A stretch of DNA of 64,000 nucleotides from Terribacillus saccharophilus (lineage in GTDB: Bacteria > Bacillota > Bacilli > Bacillales > Amphibacillaceae). Shown here piece after piece: positions 29,158 through 37,985 of this stretch (the stretch's first letter is position 1; each line of letters starts with the position of its first letter). The translations under genes and the position numbers were made by a program. The notes beneath the pieces were generated by a model. That model ran no database searches. It was given only the letters and a program-made list of their open reading frames with translations, and was not told the DNA's origin. The stretch is taken from the NCBI RefSeq assembly GCF_002272745.1, contig NZ_NPBD01000011.1, positions 1-64,000 on the forward strand. The letters run 5' to 3'.

Positions 29158-30138
29158 TTGAAACCCAAAATTGATGATGTAGCAAGATTAGCAGGCGTAT
29201 CTCCTACAACAGTTTCTCGAGTCTTGAATGATCGTGGATACATAAGTAATGAGACGAAAGAGAAAGTGCAAGATGCAATGACCAAACTGAATTATTTTCC
29301 TAATGATATTGCCCGATCATTGTATACGAAGCGTTCGAATTTACTTGGCATTATCATGCCAACAACAAGCAATCCATTCTTCGGAGAGCTTACATTTCAT
29401 TTGGAAAGTATCTGCGCTTCTTTAGGCTATAAAGTGCTTCTTTGTAATAGTCTGAACCAAAAAGATAAAGAAAAAAAATATCTAGATATGCTGATGCGCA
29501 ATCAGGTTGATGGAATTATTGTTGGTACTCATAATTTAGGCATATTAAATTATCAGAAGCAAAATTTAGCTGTCGTATCGATAGACCGGTATTTGTCTGA
29601 AACGATTCCTGTTGTGAGTTCAGATAATTACGAAGGAGGAAAATTAGCAACAGAACTTTTAGTTAGAAAGAGTTGCGAACATATTGTACTAATTGACGGA
29701 GTAAAAGAGATAGAGAAGTCTTATCTTAGAAGAGAAGCGTACATAGATACACTAGACAAAATAGGGAAAACACCAATCATTTATGAAATACCGGAAGTAT
29801 TTAATGTGCAGAGTCAGCAAGAAATTATTGAAAACATATTTAGCGAACACCCCGAAGTGGACGGAGTATTTGCTACAAACGACATATTTGCTGCATCTTT
29901 TATAACTGCTGCAAAGCGACACGGCAAGAAAATTCCTGAAGATATTAAAGTTATTGGGTATGATGGTACGGAAACGGTACGAACTGTTTTACCAGATCTT
30001 ACAACAATCAGACAGCCTATTGAGATGATTGCTAAAGAGGCAATTAACATTTTGCTGAAGGAGATAGAGGGTGAATTTACAGATCCTTTGCATGAAACTA
30101 AACTTCCAATCAGTTTAATAGAAGGGTCCACTACATAA
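29158..30138 (+). CDS. LacI family repressor of the sucrose genes
   Basis: 326 residues: LacI HTH at the N terminus (DDVARLAGVSPTTVSRVL) and a periplasmic-binding-type sugar domain. It begins with TTG at 29158 behind AAGAGGATGG. It lies just upstream of a sugar symporter and a GH32 sucrase and very likely represses them through the palindrome at 30174-30197. The ligand is presumably sucrose, fructose or a phosphosugar. Confidence 0.88.
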   Translation: MKPKIDDVARLAGVSPTTVSRVLNDRGYISNETKEKVQDAMTKLNYFPNDIARSLYTKRSNLLGIIMPTTSNPFFGELTFHLESICASLGYKVLLCNSLNQKDKEKKYLDMLMRNQVDGIIVGTHNLGILNYQKQNLAVVSIDRYLSETIPVVSSDNYEGGKLATELLVRKSCEHIVLIDGVKEIEKSYLRREAYIDTLDKIGKTPIIYEIPEVFNVQSQQEIIENIFSEHPEVDGVFATNDIFAASFITAAKRHGKKIPEDIKVIGYDGTETVRTVLPDLTTIRQPIEMIAKEAINILLKEIEGEFTDPLHETKLPISLIEGSTT

Positions 30139-30168
30139 AAATGCGTTGCCTTAGGCAATGTTTTTTTA
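30139..30168 (+). terminator. Terminator after the LacI-type gene
   Basis: Stem around TTGCC-TTA-GGCAA extended by wobble pairs, then seven T. Confidence 0.75.
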
Positions 30169-30173
30169 ATTTT

Positions 30174-30235
30174 CATATGTCAACCCGTTGACATATGAAA
30201 CCGGTTGACATATATTAAATTTGAAAACGTTTTCT
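30174..30235 (+). promoter_or_regulatory. Sucrose operon promoter, palindromic operators and cre
   Basis: CATATGTCAAC (30174-30184) and GTTGACATATG (30187-30197) form a perfect 24-bp palindrome. Its right half holds the -35 TTGACA (30188-30193). The -10 TATATT is at 30211-30216 with a 17-bp spacer. A second half-operator GGTTGACATAT (30203-30213) overlaps the -10. TGAAAACGTTTTCT (30222-30235) is a cre with one mismatch. The layout predicts tight repression plus CcpA control. Confidence 0.8.
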
Positions 30236-30267
30236 TTTTACTGAAGTCCTTAAAGGAGGAGCAGGAA

Positions 30268-31494
30268 ATGGAAAAATCAAAGAAACTTTATTGGAAGTTA
30301 AGTGCATACTTTTTCTTTTTCTTTTTCACATGGTCAGCCAGTTATTCTTTGTTTGCTATCTGGTTAGGGCAAGAGATTAATTTAAGCGGGGCAGAGACAG
30401 GCATGATCTTTTCTGTAAACGCTATCTTTGCCTTATGCATACAACCTCTTTATGGTTACATTTCTGACAAGATTGGTTTAAAGAAAAACATCTTATTTTT
30501 TATCAGTATATTACTAGTTTTTACTGGACCTTTTTATATTTATGTCTACGGTCCATTGCTGCAATATAATGCATTCTTGGGAGCTATAATTGGAGGATTA
30601 TACCTAGGAGTAGCTTTCCTCGCAGGCATAGGCGCAATTGAAACGTATATCGAAAAAATCAGCAGAAAGTACGGATTCGAATACGGAAAGTCAAGAATGT
30701 GGGGGTCTTTGGGATGGGCGGCAGCTACATTTTTTGCGGGACAGCTATTCAATATTAATCCGAATATTAATTTTTGGGTCGCATCAGTTTCAGCAGTAGT
30801 TTTAGTAGGTATCATCCTTTCGATAAGGATAGAAATGACCAATGAAGAAGTAGTGAGTGCGAAGTCAGTAAGTTTAAAAGATGTAGGAGAATTGTTTCTT
30901 CTAAAAGATTTTTGGTTCTTTATCTTATACGTGGTTGGTGTGACGTGCGTATACAGCGTTTATGACCAGCAATTTCCCGTATATTATTCGTCTTTATTTC
31001 CCACTGAGGCCACTGGAAATCAGGTGTTTGGGTATCTGAACTCTTTTCAAGTGTTTTTAGAAGCTGGGATGATGTTCCTTGCGCCATTTGTTGTTAATAA
31101 GCTTGGTGCTAAAAATAGTTTGATTTTAGCAGGATTTTTGATGGCTTTCAGAATCATTGGTTCCGGGATGGCATTTGAGCCGATCGGTATATCAGCAATG
31201 AAATTAATTCATGCATTAGAGCTGCCGATTATGTTAATCGCTATTTTTAAATATCTTGCCGCAAACTTTGATACTCGATTATCTTCTGTATTGTATCTTG
31301 TAGGCTTTCAGTTTGCGTCACAAGTGGGAGCTTCTATTTTATCGCCGATAGCAGGAAATCTATATGATACTATCGGTTTTCGCCAAACATACATCATCAT
31401 AGGTTTACTGGTGCTTTGTTTCACTGTAATTTCCATGTTTACACTCTTAAATTCAAAAACCAAAAATAAAAACATAATAGAAAAAGTGATCTAG
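30268..31494 (+). CDS. LacY-type oligosaccharide:H+ symporter (sucrose-like)
   Basis: 408 residues from ATG 30268, which follows AAGGAGG; upstream in-frame TTG falls in the promoter. Twelve membrane segments of the MFS OHS group, with the N-terminal FFFFTWSASYSLFAIWL, the DKIGLKK loop between segments 2 and 3, and SRMWGSLGWA. LacY, RafB and CscB belong here. With the GH32 gene 13 bases downstream, sucrose or a fructo-oligosaccharide is the probable substrate. Confidence 0.87.
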   Translation: MEKSKKLYWKLSAYFFFFFFTWSASYSLFAIWLGQEINLSGAETGMIFSVNAIFALCIQPLYGYISDKIGLKKNILFFISILLVFTGPFYIYVYGPLLQYNAFLGAIIGGLYLGVAFLAGIGAIETYIEKISRKYGFEYGKSRMWGSLGWAAATFFAGQLFNINPNINFWVASVSAVVLVGIILSIRIEMTNEEVVSAKSVSLKDVGELFLLKDFWFFILYVVGVTCVYSVYDQQFPVYYSSLFPTEATGNQVFGYLNSFQVFLEAGMMFLAPFVVNKLGAKNSLILAGFLMAFRIIGSGMAFEPIGISAMKLIHALELPIMLIAIFKYLAANFDTRLSSVLYLVGFQFASQVGASILSPIAGNLYDTIGFRQTYIIIGLLVLCFTVISMFTLLNSKTKNKNIIEKVI

Positions 31495-31507
31495 GAGGAA
31501 ATACAAA

Positions 31508-32980
31508 ATGCTAACACAGAAAAAAAAACAGCAGGCTGAGGCTGCACTGCAATCTGCGAAAGAGAATATGACCACACGATTCCGGCTTGGCTATCACATC
31601 ATGGCTCCGGCGAATTGGATTAATGATCCTAACGGACTAATTTATTTCAACAATGAATATCATGTATTTTATCAGCATCATCCGTATGATGAGAATTGGG
31701 GCCCGATGCATTGGGGGCACGTCAAGAGCAAAGATTTAGTTCATTGGGTGCACCTACCTATAGCGCTGGTGCCAGGAGATGAATGTGACCGTGATGGCTG
31801 TTTCTCAGGGTCTGCAGTTGATAATGATGGGGAATTGACTCTAATTTATACGGGGCACCATTATATAGATAAGGAAAATGATATCTTTTATCAGAATCAA
31901 AATATTGCAACCAGCGAAGATGGAATTACTTTTAAGAAATCGAAATTTAATCCGGTTATATCTATTCCGCCGGTGGATAGCAGCCATCACTTTCGAGATC
32001 CTAAAGTATGGAAGTATCGTGATTCGTGGTATATGATAATCGGAAATGCTTCTAAAACAGAGAGAGGCCGGGTAATTCTCTATAAATCTTCCGACTTATA
32101 TGATTGGGAATATGTAGGGGTAGTGGCGGAAAGTGACGGAACCCAAGGTTATATGTGGGAATGTCCTGACTTTTTTGAGCTGAATGGAAAGCAAGTATTG
32201 TTAGTTTCGCCGCAAGGAATGAAAGCAGATGGAAACAAGTATCGTAATCTATTTCAGACTGGTTACTTTATCGGAGATTATGATTACGAAGGAAATACTT
32301 ATAATCATGGAACATTTACAGAGTTGGACAATGGTCATGATTTTTATGCAGTGCAGACTTTTCTAGATGCGCAGGGAAGACGTATTGCAATCGGCTGGAT
32401 GGATATGTGGGAATCCCTTATGTCAACTAAGGAAGACGGGTGGTGTGGAGCACTAACAATGCCAAGGGTACTTACTTTAACAGAAGATAACAAAATTCAC
32501 ATGAATCCACCGGATGAGATGGATCTTTTGAGGGAATCAAAAACGGAAGCCTTTAAAGATAAGATAATTGGTGAAAGTCATTTAATAGAAACAAAAGAAA
32601 AATTAATTGAGTTCCAAATAGAACTTGATTTAAAAAACACAAATGCAGAGACAGCAGGAATTAAGATACGTGGGCAAAAAGATGAACAAACTGTATTATC
32701 ATTTGAAAAGAGTACAGGGATATTTACGCTTGACTGTTCCCGGTCAGGTAAACGTGATGATGGAATTAGACGTACACAACTTTATACAGATGAAGTCCTA
32801 TCGTTAAGAGTGTTTGTTGATCGATCATCTATTGAGGTTTTTATAAATGAAGGTCAGGCGACCATGACGAGTCGCATTTATCCGGAAAATGAAATGCTTG
32901 GTGTGGAAGTGTTTGCTGAAAATGGCACTGCTAAGATAAATGATTTTAATCTGTGGAAACTAAAAGATATATGGAAATGA
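31508..32980 (+). CDS. GH32 sucrase (beta-fructofuranosidase)
   Basis: 490 residues, cytosolic. GH32 catalytic residues: nucleophile Asp40 in NWINDPNGL, transition-state Asp164 in FRDPKVW, acid/base Glu218 in WECPDFF. A C-terminal beta-sandwich includes VFVDRSSIEVFINEG. Since uptake is by a proton symporter and not a PTS, the substrate should be unphosphorylated sucrose or short fructan. AGGAGG precedes the ATG. Last gene of the operon. Confidence 0.92.
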   Translation: MLTQKKKQQAEAALQSAKENMTTRFRLGYHIMAPANWINDPNGLIYFNNEYHVFYQHHPYDENWGPMHWGHVKSKDLVHWVHLPIALVPGDECDRDGCFSGSAVDNDGELTLIYTGHHYIDKENDIFYQNQNIATSEDGITFKKSKFNPVISIPPVDSSHHFRDPKVWKYRDSWYMIIGNASKTERGRVILYKSSDLYDWEYVGVVAESDGTQGYMWECPDFFELNGKQVLLVSPQGMKADGNKYRNLFQTGYFIGDYDYEGNTYNHGTFTELDNGHDFYAVQTFLDAQGRRIAIGWMDMWESLMSTKEDGWCGALTMPRVLTLTEDNKIHMNPPDEMDLLRESKTEAFKDKIIGESHLIETKEKLIEFQIELDLKNTNAETAGIKIRGQKDEQTVLSFEKSTGIFTLDCSRSGKRDDGIRRTQLYTDEVLSLRVFVDRSSIEVFINEGQATMTSRIYPENEMLGVEVFAENGTAKINDFNLWKLKDIWK

Positions 32981-32985
32981 ATTTA

Positions 32986-33022
32986 GAAAGTGTATTCGTT
33001 AAAAAACGAGTGCACTTTTTTA
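32986..33022 (+). terminator. Terminator after the sucrase gene
   Basis: AGTG..TCGTT pairs with AACGA..CACT with internal mismatches, followed by six T. Confidence 0.7.
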
Positions 33023-33111
33023 TTTGTGGTTTTTAAAAAGTGATTCATGTGACATTTATGTGAAGGAGGTAGTATTTCACCATTAACAACCTGAACAAGA
33101 GCAAATTCCAA

Positions 33112-33180
33112 TTGACTTTAGAGAGAAAGTGAAATAAAATGTTAATTACTCTAACAAAAGTACTCTAATTTGAGTACTTT
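33112..33180 (+). promoter_or_regulatory. Promoter and palindromic operator of the YhgE-like/PadR operon
   Basis: TTGACT (33112-33117), 17 bp, TAAAAT (33135-33140). Downstream, AAAGTACTC (33157-33165) and GAGTACTTT (33172-33180) form a perfect inverted repeat with a 6-base spacer, well placed to be the operator of the PadR-like regulator encoded second in the operon. Confidence 0.7.
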
Positions 33181-33222
33181 GAATAAAATAAATTACTCTC
33201 TTACTTAAGGAAGGATGCAAAT

Positions 33223-34404
33223 ATGAAATATACACAGTTCTTAAAATCTAAAGGGGCTATCGGAGCTATTTTCATGGGGATTCTATATGCCATCTTTATG
33301 CTCGGGATATTCTTGCCCGGTTATTCAGCAATACCAGGAAACGTGGATCAACTAAAAGTTGCCATCATAAATGATGATGCTGGAGAAGTTGGTGCTACAA
33401 TTGCAGATCAGCTGACAGAAAAGCTGCCTTTTAAAGATATCGAAACTGATTTGACGAATGAACAAGCATTAGATGATTTGGATAAAAATGATCTGGCTTT
33501 AGTTGTGCATATCCCGGAGAATTTCTCCGAAAATATACAAAGCGGAGAAGCTTCCTCTAGTATCGACTTTACGATTAATGAAGCAGGTGCAACGACTGTC
33601 TCTTCTACAATGAGCTCAGTGGTTGGGCAAATTAACAACCAATTGAGTGCCCAGTTCTCGCAGCAGACTGCTGAAGGTGTATTGATGAACTTCAACGTAC
33701 CGAAAGATCAAGCTGCAGCATTAAGCAATCAAATTGAAACAGCTTATCAAGGTAACGTTGTAACCATCAACGAAATGCCAGATGGCATGAACAACAACAT
33801 GCTGCCTATGTTCTTAACAATGGCTGGTTATGTCGGAGCCATGATTGGTGCAATGCAATTAGTAGGTGCATTCAAAGAAAGCCAAGGAAAGGCAAGCAGA
33901 ACTCGTCTATTCCTATATGTCCAATTGACTGCATTGTTAATAGCAGTATTTGCTGGTTTGGTTGCGACAGGAATCGTCTACCTAGTAAATGATCCAAGCG
34001 GTGATTTGTACTTTGGTATGTTAGGTCAGCAAATCTTGAACTATATGGTGTGCTTCAACTTCACAGCAATCTTCATCTTCTTGCTTGGTCAAGCTGGTAT
34101 GATTCTAAACTTGCCAATTCTGTTGATGCAAACACTAGCAAATGGTGCTACGATGTCTCGTGATATGATGTATGCTCCATATGAATGGATGAGTCATATC
34201 TCTCCAATGTATTACTCTGTTCAAGCATACTTTGCTAATTTGTTCGGAAGCACAAGCCCAAGTCCCTTTATCTGGTCAATGGTTGCGGTAGGTGCTGCTG
34301 CAATGCTCATTAACATTATCATTGTTGCTTTCGTTCATAAGCCTAAGGCGGCAGAAGGCGGAAATAGCAGCGAAGAAGCTGAAGCTATTAAAGTAACAGT
34401 TTAA
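33223..34404 (+). CDS. YhgE/Pip-type ABC-2-like membrane protein (DUF3533)
   Basis: 393 residues: one N-terminal membrane segment (about 13-33), an extracytoplasmic domain (about 40-190, with KVAIINDDAGEVGATIADQL and LALVVHIPENFSENIQSG), and a cluster of five to six C-terminal segments. This is the YhgE N-terminal domain/ABC-2 layout, related to phage-infection protein and to exporters of membrane-active compounds. It is followed by a PadR-like regulator. A role in efflux or envelope stress is inferred. AAGGAAGG precedes the ATG. Confidence 0.82.
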   Translation: MKYTQFLKSKGAIGAIFMGILYAIFMLGIFLPGYSAIPGNVDQLKVAIINDDAGEVGATIADQLTEKLPFKDIETDLTNEQALDDLDKNDLALVVHIPENFSENIQSGEASSSIDFTINEAGATTVSSTMSSVVGQINNQLSAQFSQQTAEGVLMNFNVPKDQAAALSNQIETAYQGNVVTINEMPDGMNNNMLPMFLTMAGYVGAMIGAMQLVGAFKESQGKASRTRLFLYVQLTALLIAVFAGLVATGIVYLVNDPSGDLYFGMLGQQILNYMVCFNFTAIFIFLLGQAGMILNLPILLMQTLANGATMSRDMMYAPYEWMSHISPMYYSVQAYFANLFGSTSPSPFIWSMVAVGAAAMLINIIIVAFVHKPKAAEGGNSSEEAEAIKVTV

Positions 34405-34446
34405 ATTTGATATAATAAGATCATTCTGCTTGAGGGAGCACAGAGA

Positions 34447-34986
34447 ATGTCCATTCAAATTTTCATACTCAGCAAACTGATGGAGGATAATAATTATCCT
34501 TATAAACTAAAAAAACAGCTATCCGAGCCTATCCCATTAGATAAGCTTGGCGGGCTGACAGAAAGCAAGCTTTACTATCATTTCGATTCCTTAGCTAAGC
34601 AAGGATTAATTGAAGCAGTGGAAATCATTAAAGAAGAACATCGCCCCGATAAGCAAGTGTTTCAGATAACAGCAAAGGGTCGCGAAGAGCTGCCGAAAAA
34701 GATCTATAAAGTCATGAAAAATGCAGATAAGATTAGCGACATGGTCGTTTGCTTAGCTAATATTAAATATGTTGATCGTGATAAAGTAGTCAGTATACTA
34801 GAAGATAAGCTAGAAAGAATTACGGATCGCTGGGAGCAAATCAAAACCTTCGATAAGCTTGTGCAAAAGGATGAAGATAAAGAAAAATTCATTGATTTTA
34901 TGAGTGGCTATGTAACAACAAGAACGGAACATACCATTCATTGGTTGGAAGAGTTAATCAAGCGAGTTAAACAAGGAGATTTTTAA
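34447..34986 (+). CDS. PadR-like transcriptional regulator
   Basis: 179 residues: an N-terminal winged helix (about 1-80, SKLYYHFDSLAKQGLIEAVE) and a C-terminal helical dimerisation domain typical of the Vir-type long PadR proteins. It starts 42 bases after the membrane-protein gene and probably represses the operon through the palindrome at 33157-33180. GAGGGAG precedes the ATG. Confidence 0.83.
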   Translation: MSIQIFILSKLMEDNNYPYKLKKQLSEPIPLDKLGGLTESKLYYHFDSLAKQGLIEAVEIIKEEHRPDKQVFQITAKGREELPKKIYKVMKNADKISDMVVCLANIKYVDRDKVVSILEDKLERITDRWEQIKTFDKLVQKDEDKEKFIDFMSGYVTTRTEHTIHWLEELIKRVKQGDF

Positions 34987-34998
34987 AGTATTCTTTAG

Positions 34999-35038
34999 AT
35001 ACACCGTAGAAGCCAGGGCTTTTGCGGTGTATTTTTTT
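34999..35038 (+). terminator. Terminator of the YhgE-like/PadR operon
   Basis: ATACACCG (34999-35006) pairs with CGGTGTAT (35025-35032), followed by seven T. Confidence 0.8.
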
Positions 35039-35143
35039 GTGTGAAAACGAGTTAAGAAATCAATAGTTGTAAGAGATGGAACATCAATCGAATAATACTC
35101 GTAAGCACTCTGAGTTCCACCTGTGCTTAAACTAAATAAAACC

Positions 35144-35202
35144 AAAAAACCGAACTATCGAGAGATTTTATTTAATGAAATCTCTCGATAGTTCGGTTTT
35201 TT
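35144..35202. terminator. Perfect 25-bp inverted repeat, probable strong terminator
   Basis: 35144-35168 is exactly complementary to 35178-35202 with a 9-base loop. Six A on one side and six T on the other allow termination in both directions. It lies in the 311-base gap before the M20 gene; I see no convincing gene in the rest of that gap. It could also be a small repeat element. Confidence 0.6.
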
Positions 35203-35297
35203 GCATAGTAAATCACATTTTCTCTATTGACTTTACATAATATGAATAGTTTAATTAATCTTAATTGTTAAAATATTTAGTGGGTGGAGGCGGATTT

Positions 35298-36578
35298 TTG
35301 TCCAGTACATATTACGAGGAAATTAAGAAGCTTGGTGAATCTATTTACGAGAACCCGGAATTAGGCTTCAAAGAGGAACATACGAAACAGGCAGTCATTG
35401 ATTACTTAAAGAAATGTAATCCAGAGTGTGCTATTCAAGAATTCAGCACGACTGGTCTTCGAACGACTCTCGGAGAAGGGAAGCCTATCCATATTGCTTT
35501 TTTGGCTGAATTGGATGCTGTTTATGCACCGTCACATTTCCGAGCAAACCCAGAAACAGGAGCTGCTCATAATTGCGGACATTACACGCAGGTGGCCATT
35601 GCACTTTCCCTTTATCGTCAGTTAGTCGAATCAAAGGCATATGAACAATTTGATTATACAATCAGTTTTATTTTTGTTCCTGCAGAGGAATATCTGGATC
35701 TTGCTTTTCGTGATGAGCTGATGCAGAAAGGAGTCATTTCACATTATGGCGGAAAACCGGAAGCAATGAAGCTTGGTGTGTTCGATGATATTGATGTGAG
35801 TATCTGTGTGCATGCAATGGGTGGGAAATTTGCGAAACGGACAATCGAAATTGATTGTGATTTGGCGGGCTTCCTATATAAGCGCTACACTTTTAAAGGT
35901 AAGTCGACACATGCTGGGTTTGACCCATTTTCTTCGGTTAACGCCTACAATATTTCTACGTTGTTTCACACGGCAATCAGTCTTGGCCGACAGCAGCTGG
36001 ACGAAAAGGAAAAAGTCCGTCTAAACCCAATTGTGATGGAATCGGATATGTCGACAAATGTCATACCAAATCACATAAAAGTAGGAACTGATTTACGCAC
36101 ATTATCGACACCGTATATGCAAACTGTCGCAAGACGATTGGATGCTGCGGCACAAGGCAGTGCGATGGCCCTCCAGGGTGAAGTAAACATTGATACGCAA
36201 ATGGGTTATCTACCGTTTCAGCAGGATCGTTATTTATCCACGTTTGTGAAAGCAGTTTATGAAGAAGTGGAACAAATCGAGGATATTTGTGAAGATAACA
36301 GCATCAGTGCAGCTGGTGATATTGGGGATTTGTCCTATATGATGCCTTGTATCCAAATTGGCTACAGTGGGTTTACAGGTACGATTCATGGTGATGATTT
36401 CATCGATGTCGATCCGGAATATATCTATGATATCTTTCCGAAATTCCTGTTTCAGGTGCTAGGCAAGATGAATGGCAAGATTGATAGAAGCAAGCTGTAT
36501 AAAAGGTCTTACGCGGAATATCTCGAGTTGATTCAATCTATCTTAGAACAAAAGGAGGGGCATGGAATTGAAGCGTAA
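35298..36578 (+). CDS. M20 family amidohydrolase
   Basis: 426 residues from TTG 35298, which follows GGTGGAGGCGG; an in-frame TTG at 35265 is possible but has no ribosome site. M20D motifs: AHNCGHYTQVAIAL (metal ligands), the catalytic FVPAEEYLDLAF, and a dimerisation-domain THAGFDPFSS. It differs clearly from the M20 protein at 9789. Its last 17 bases overlap the DUF3100 gene, so it is the first of three coupled genes. A hydrolase acting on an imported amide or N-acyl amino acid is inferred. Confidence 0.85.
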   Translation: MSSTYYEEIKKLGESIYENPELGFKEEHTKQAVIDYLKKCNPECAIQEFSTTGLRTTLGEGKPIHIAFLAELDAVYAPSHFRANPETGAAHNCGHYTQVAIALSLYRQLVESKAYEQFDYTISFIFVPAEEYLDLAFRDELMQKGVISHYGGKPEAMKLGVFDDIDVSICVHAMGGKFAKRTIEIDCDLAGFLYKRYTFKGKSTHAGFDPFSSVNAYNISTLFHTAISLGRQQLDEKEKVRLNPIVMESDMSTNVIPNHIKVGTDLRTLSTPYMQTVARRLDAAAQGSAMALQGEVNIDTQMGYLPFQQDRYLSTFVKAVYEEVEQIEDICEDNSISAAGDIGDLSYMMPCIQIGYSGFTGTIHGDDFIDVDPEYIYDIFPKFLFQVLGKMNGKIDRSKLYKRSYAEYLELIQSILEQKEGHGIEA

Positions 36579-37392
36579 TTATGTAATTTTACTTGTCTTC
36601 GCACTTATTGTTATCACTGCAGCAGAAATGATCGGGACACAATCTCTATCATTCGGGGCATTTTCTGTTTCTCTACTGCCTCTTGCTTTTGCTATTTTAA
36701 TTACAATGATTCTTGGCTTGCCATTTGTTCGTAAGGGATTCATCAAGAAAATATATAGCAAGGTGAATGTGCAATTCTCCAGCAAGTATCTCATTTTTAT
36801 CATGTTGCCGCTAATGGCGAGATATGGTGCCGATGTTGCACCGCAGCTAAAGGAAATCCTTAATGTCGGGTGGGTATTCATTGCCCAGGAACTCGGAAAT
36901 CTCGGAACTGTGTTATTGGGTTTGCCAGTGGCACTGCTTATCGGATTGCGTCGAGAAGCGATTGGAGCAACGCTTGGTCTTGGCCGAGAAGGAGAGCTCG
37001 CATATATATCTGAGAAGTATACACTTGAATCAAAGGAAGGGCAGGGAGTACTGTCCCTTTATATTATCGGTACACTTTTCGGTACCATTTTCTTCAGCTT
37101 GATTGCACCGATAATGCTTGATATCGGTTTCCGTGTAGAAGCATTGGCAATGGCATCAGGGGTAGGCTCAGCGAGCATGATGACCGCTTCATCCGCTACA
37201 TTAATAGAGCGAGTTCCAGAAATGGAGAGCACCATCCTTGGCTATGCCGCAGCCAGTCAGCTGCTCACCAGTTTCCTAGGGACTTTCACGATGGTATTCC
37301 TAGCCGTTCCGTTGCAGCGTTTCTTGTACAACAAACTGACAAAAACGAAAAAACAACCGGAGGTGCCAGCAGATGTCCGTGCAGCTGAATAA
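36562..37392 (+). CDS. DUF3100 membrane protein, putative transporter subunit
   Basis: 276 residues with about eight hydrophobic segments. The sequence pattern MIGTQSLSFGAFSVSLLPLAFAI and the late ALAMASGVGSASMMTASSATL matches DUF3100. The ATG lies within the end of the M20 gene (17-base overlap) behind AAGGAGGGG. Family function is unknown. Repeated pairing with an M20 hydrolase would suggest uptake of that enzyme's substrate. Confidence 0.8.
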   Translation: MELKRNYVILLVFALIVITAAEMIGTQSLSFGAFSVSLLPLAFAILITMILGLPFVRKGFIKKIYSKVNVQFSSKYLIFIMLPLMARYGADVAPQLKEILNVGWVFIAQELGNLGTVLLGLPVALLIGLRREAIGATLGLGREGELAYISEKYTLESKEGQGVLSLYIIGTLFGTIFFSLIAPIMLDIGFRVEALAMASGVGSASMMTASSATLIERVPEMESTILGYAAASQLLTSFLGTFTMVFLAVPLQRFLYNKLTKTKKQPEVPADVRAAE

Positions 37393-37858
37393 ATATTTTA
37401 AATATGGACTAGTCATCCTCCTTAGTACGGCTCTGATTCTATTTACGCAGCAAATCAAGCTGTTGAAAGATCCTGCATCTACACCAGTAGAATGGATGAC
37501 AATCATGGGTTTATTAACTCTATGGCTATTCTCGATGATTGGTGTGCTGTTATCTGATTTGATGAAAAAAACGCCAATAAAGATACTGCAGGAATTTCCA
37601 ATGCTTGGCTGGGTCGCAGTTACGTCCCTTGTTCTATGCATGTGCTTTGATTTCTTTGTAGAGGCAATTGGTTATGTGGACTTTCTTGCTATTACAACAC
37701 CTATCTTAACTTTTGCAGGAATCTCGGTAGTGGATCGATTAGTGGATTTGCGCAAAACTTCCTGGAAAGTCGGTATTGTAGCAGTGTTTGTCTTTACAGG
37801 AACATATGTCGGCAGTGCCCTATTGTCAGAGTTAGGACTGTTTTTGGCCAATAAATGA
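37373..37858 (+). CDS. Small membrane protein coupled to DUF3100
   Basis: 161 residues, four to five hydrophobic segments, no recognised family. It starts 20 bases inside the end of the DUF3100 gene behind GGAGGTG, so it is the third gene of a tightly overlapping set. The hydrophobic layout (about 13-30, 40-62, 78-115, 125-155) resembles the second half of a two-part transporter. This is inference from context. Confidence 0.75.
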   Translation: MSVQLNKYFKYGLVILLSTALILFTQQIKLLKDPASTPVEWMTIMGLLTLWLFSMIGVLLSDLMKKTPIKILQEFPMLGWVAVTSLVLCMCFDFFVEAIGYVDFLAITTPILTFAGISVVDRLVDLRKTSWKVGIVAVFVFTGTYVGSALLSELGLFLANK

Positions 37859-37883
37859 GCTGGGGATAACCTCCAGCTTTTTT
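37858..37883 (+). terminator. Terminator of the M20-DUF3100 operon
   Basis: AGCTGG (37858-37863) pairs with CCAGCT (37873-37878), then a T run. Confidence 0.75.
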
Positions 37884-37985
37884 ATTATGCTTGAAGAATG
37901 AGATAGGAGCTCTTTTGACATGCTATCAGCGTATCTCTAGAAGGATATAATGGAAGAAATAAAATGCGAAGGCGAGTTGGTTTTA

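Noticed and set aside
30205..30267. 5' extension of the sugar symporter
   Set aside because: It begins inside the -10 region; ATG 30268 follows AAGGAGG.
34954..35145. 63-codon minus-strand frame between the PadR-like gene and the 25-bp repeat
   Set aside because: It overlaps a gene end and two terminators, has no ribosome site, and I cannot match its composition to a family.
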